Positions 63,636 through 64,000 of a DNA stretch of 64,000 nucleotides are shown here, one piece after another. The stretch lies in NCBI RefSeq assembly GCF_004339465.1, contig NZ_SMFY01000002.1:992001-1056000 (forward strand). Reading direction: 5' to 3'. Position numbers and translations under genes: made by a program. The notes beneath the pieces were generated by a model. It was given only the letters and a program-made list of their open reading frames with translations. It made no database searches and was not told where the DNA came from. Numbering within the stretch: position 1 is the stretch's first letter; every line of letters starts with the position of its first letter. Origin of the DNA: Ancylobacter aquaticus. GTDB taxonomy: Bacteria > Pseudomonadota > Alphaproteobacteria > Rhizobiales > Xanthobacteraceae.

Positions 63636-64000
63636 GACTGGCGCGGGCAGCGGGGCTCGCCCTCGCCGCCTTGCTGCTTTGGCCGGCACTGGCCTTCGCC
63701 CAGCAGAAGGGTGAACCGGGCCGCTTCGATCATTACGTGCTCGCCCTTTCCTGGTCGCCATCCTATTGCGAGGCGATGGGCGCGCGCGCCGAGCCGGCGC
63801 AATGCGCGAGGGCGCGCCCCTTCGCCTTCGTCGTGCACGGGCTCTGGCCGCAATATGGGCGCGGCTGGCCGGAAAGCTGCGTCACCCCCGCGCCCTTCGT
63901 GCCCGAGCCGGTGCTGCGCGCCGTGCTCGACATCATGCCGAGCCGCCGGCTGGTGCTGCACCAGTGGCGCAAGCACGGCACCTGCGAGGGGAGCGATTCC
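63632..64000 (+). CDS. Ribonuclease T2, partial (cut by window end)
   Basis: The first 123 codons are present, from a GTG that overlaps the previous stop. A signal peptide (RLARAAGLALAALLLWP... 'AFAQ') is followed by 'FDHYVLALSWSPSYC'. Catalytic site 1 is 'FVVHGLWPQYG' (His69) and site 2 'HQWRKHGTCEG' (His115). It is a periplasmic or secreted RNase of broad specificity. The 3' end lies outside the window. Confidence 0.93.
   Translation, partial: MRLARAAGLALAALLLWPALAFAQQKGEPGRFDHYVLALSWSPSYCEAMGARAEPAQCARARPFAFVVHGLWPQYGRGWPESCVTPAPFVPEPVLRAVLDIMPSRRLVLHQWRKHGTCEGSDS

Overview
The window is high-GC DNA with long overlapping operons and good Shine-Dalgarno starts. Its gene content points to an alphaproteobacterium of the Hyphomicrobiales: a PhaAB-type fused Mrp antiporter, an fmd/urt amide transporter with formamidase, a long UvrB, a YaiI-type protein and an HdeA-like protein. 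A relative of Xanthobacter, Ancylobacter or Starkeya is my guess from gene content, not a measured placement.

Layout. 1-1165: a SIMPL-domain periplasmic protein. 1166-1241: a tRNA gene with anticodon CAT. 1195-14597: a genomic island of about 13.4 kb bounded by a 48-bp direct repeat that is the 3' end of that tRNA. Its cargo is GNAT, EthD-like, two SDR, VOC, epoxide-hydrolase-like, aspartate/glutamate-racemase-like, MerA-like flavoprotein, HdeD-like and two LysR genes. It also holds an ABC-ATPase/GNAT fusion and an N-terminally truncated tyrosine integrase. 14598-16961: an integrase N-terminal remnant, an AraC regulator and a Tat-exported beta-carbonic anhydrase. 17299-24565: small envelope or unknown proteins, ilvD, a YjdM-like protein, an HdeA-like protein, a UvrD-family helicase and an Xre regulator. 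24662-30707: the six-gene Mrp operon. 31105-35381: an AcoR-like sigma-54 activator divergent from an aldehyde dehydrogenase and a DUF779 gene. 35397-46937: a LuxR-type response regulator and an NCS1-permease/hybrid histidine kinase fusion, divergent from a five-gene Urt/Fmd-type ABC transporter, formamidase and FmdB. 47067-56144: ggt, a tiny ORF with an extreme Shine-Dalgarno, yaiI, a BKACE enzyme, a PaiB-like protein, a cupin, ppc and a TIM44-like protein. 56207-64000: DUF805, GNAT, uvrB, a biuret-hydrolase-like amidohydrolase with a permease, a cupin, a secreted unknown and a truncated RNase T2 gene at the window edge.

How the genes work together. Two regions concern small nitrogen compounds. 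A permease-sensor kinase and its response regulator probably control uptake of an amide or urea-like solute that formamidase hydrolyses. A biuret-hydrolase/permease pair sits behind a strong promoter with a perfect 22-bp palindrome. The most unusual items are the transporter-kinase fusion with a nine-cysteine linker, the ABC-ATPase/GNAT fusion in the tRNA-borne island, and the 25-codon ORF whose ribosome site matches 17 nt of the 16S rRNA 3' end complement. All functions are read from sequence by eye; no database search was possible.
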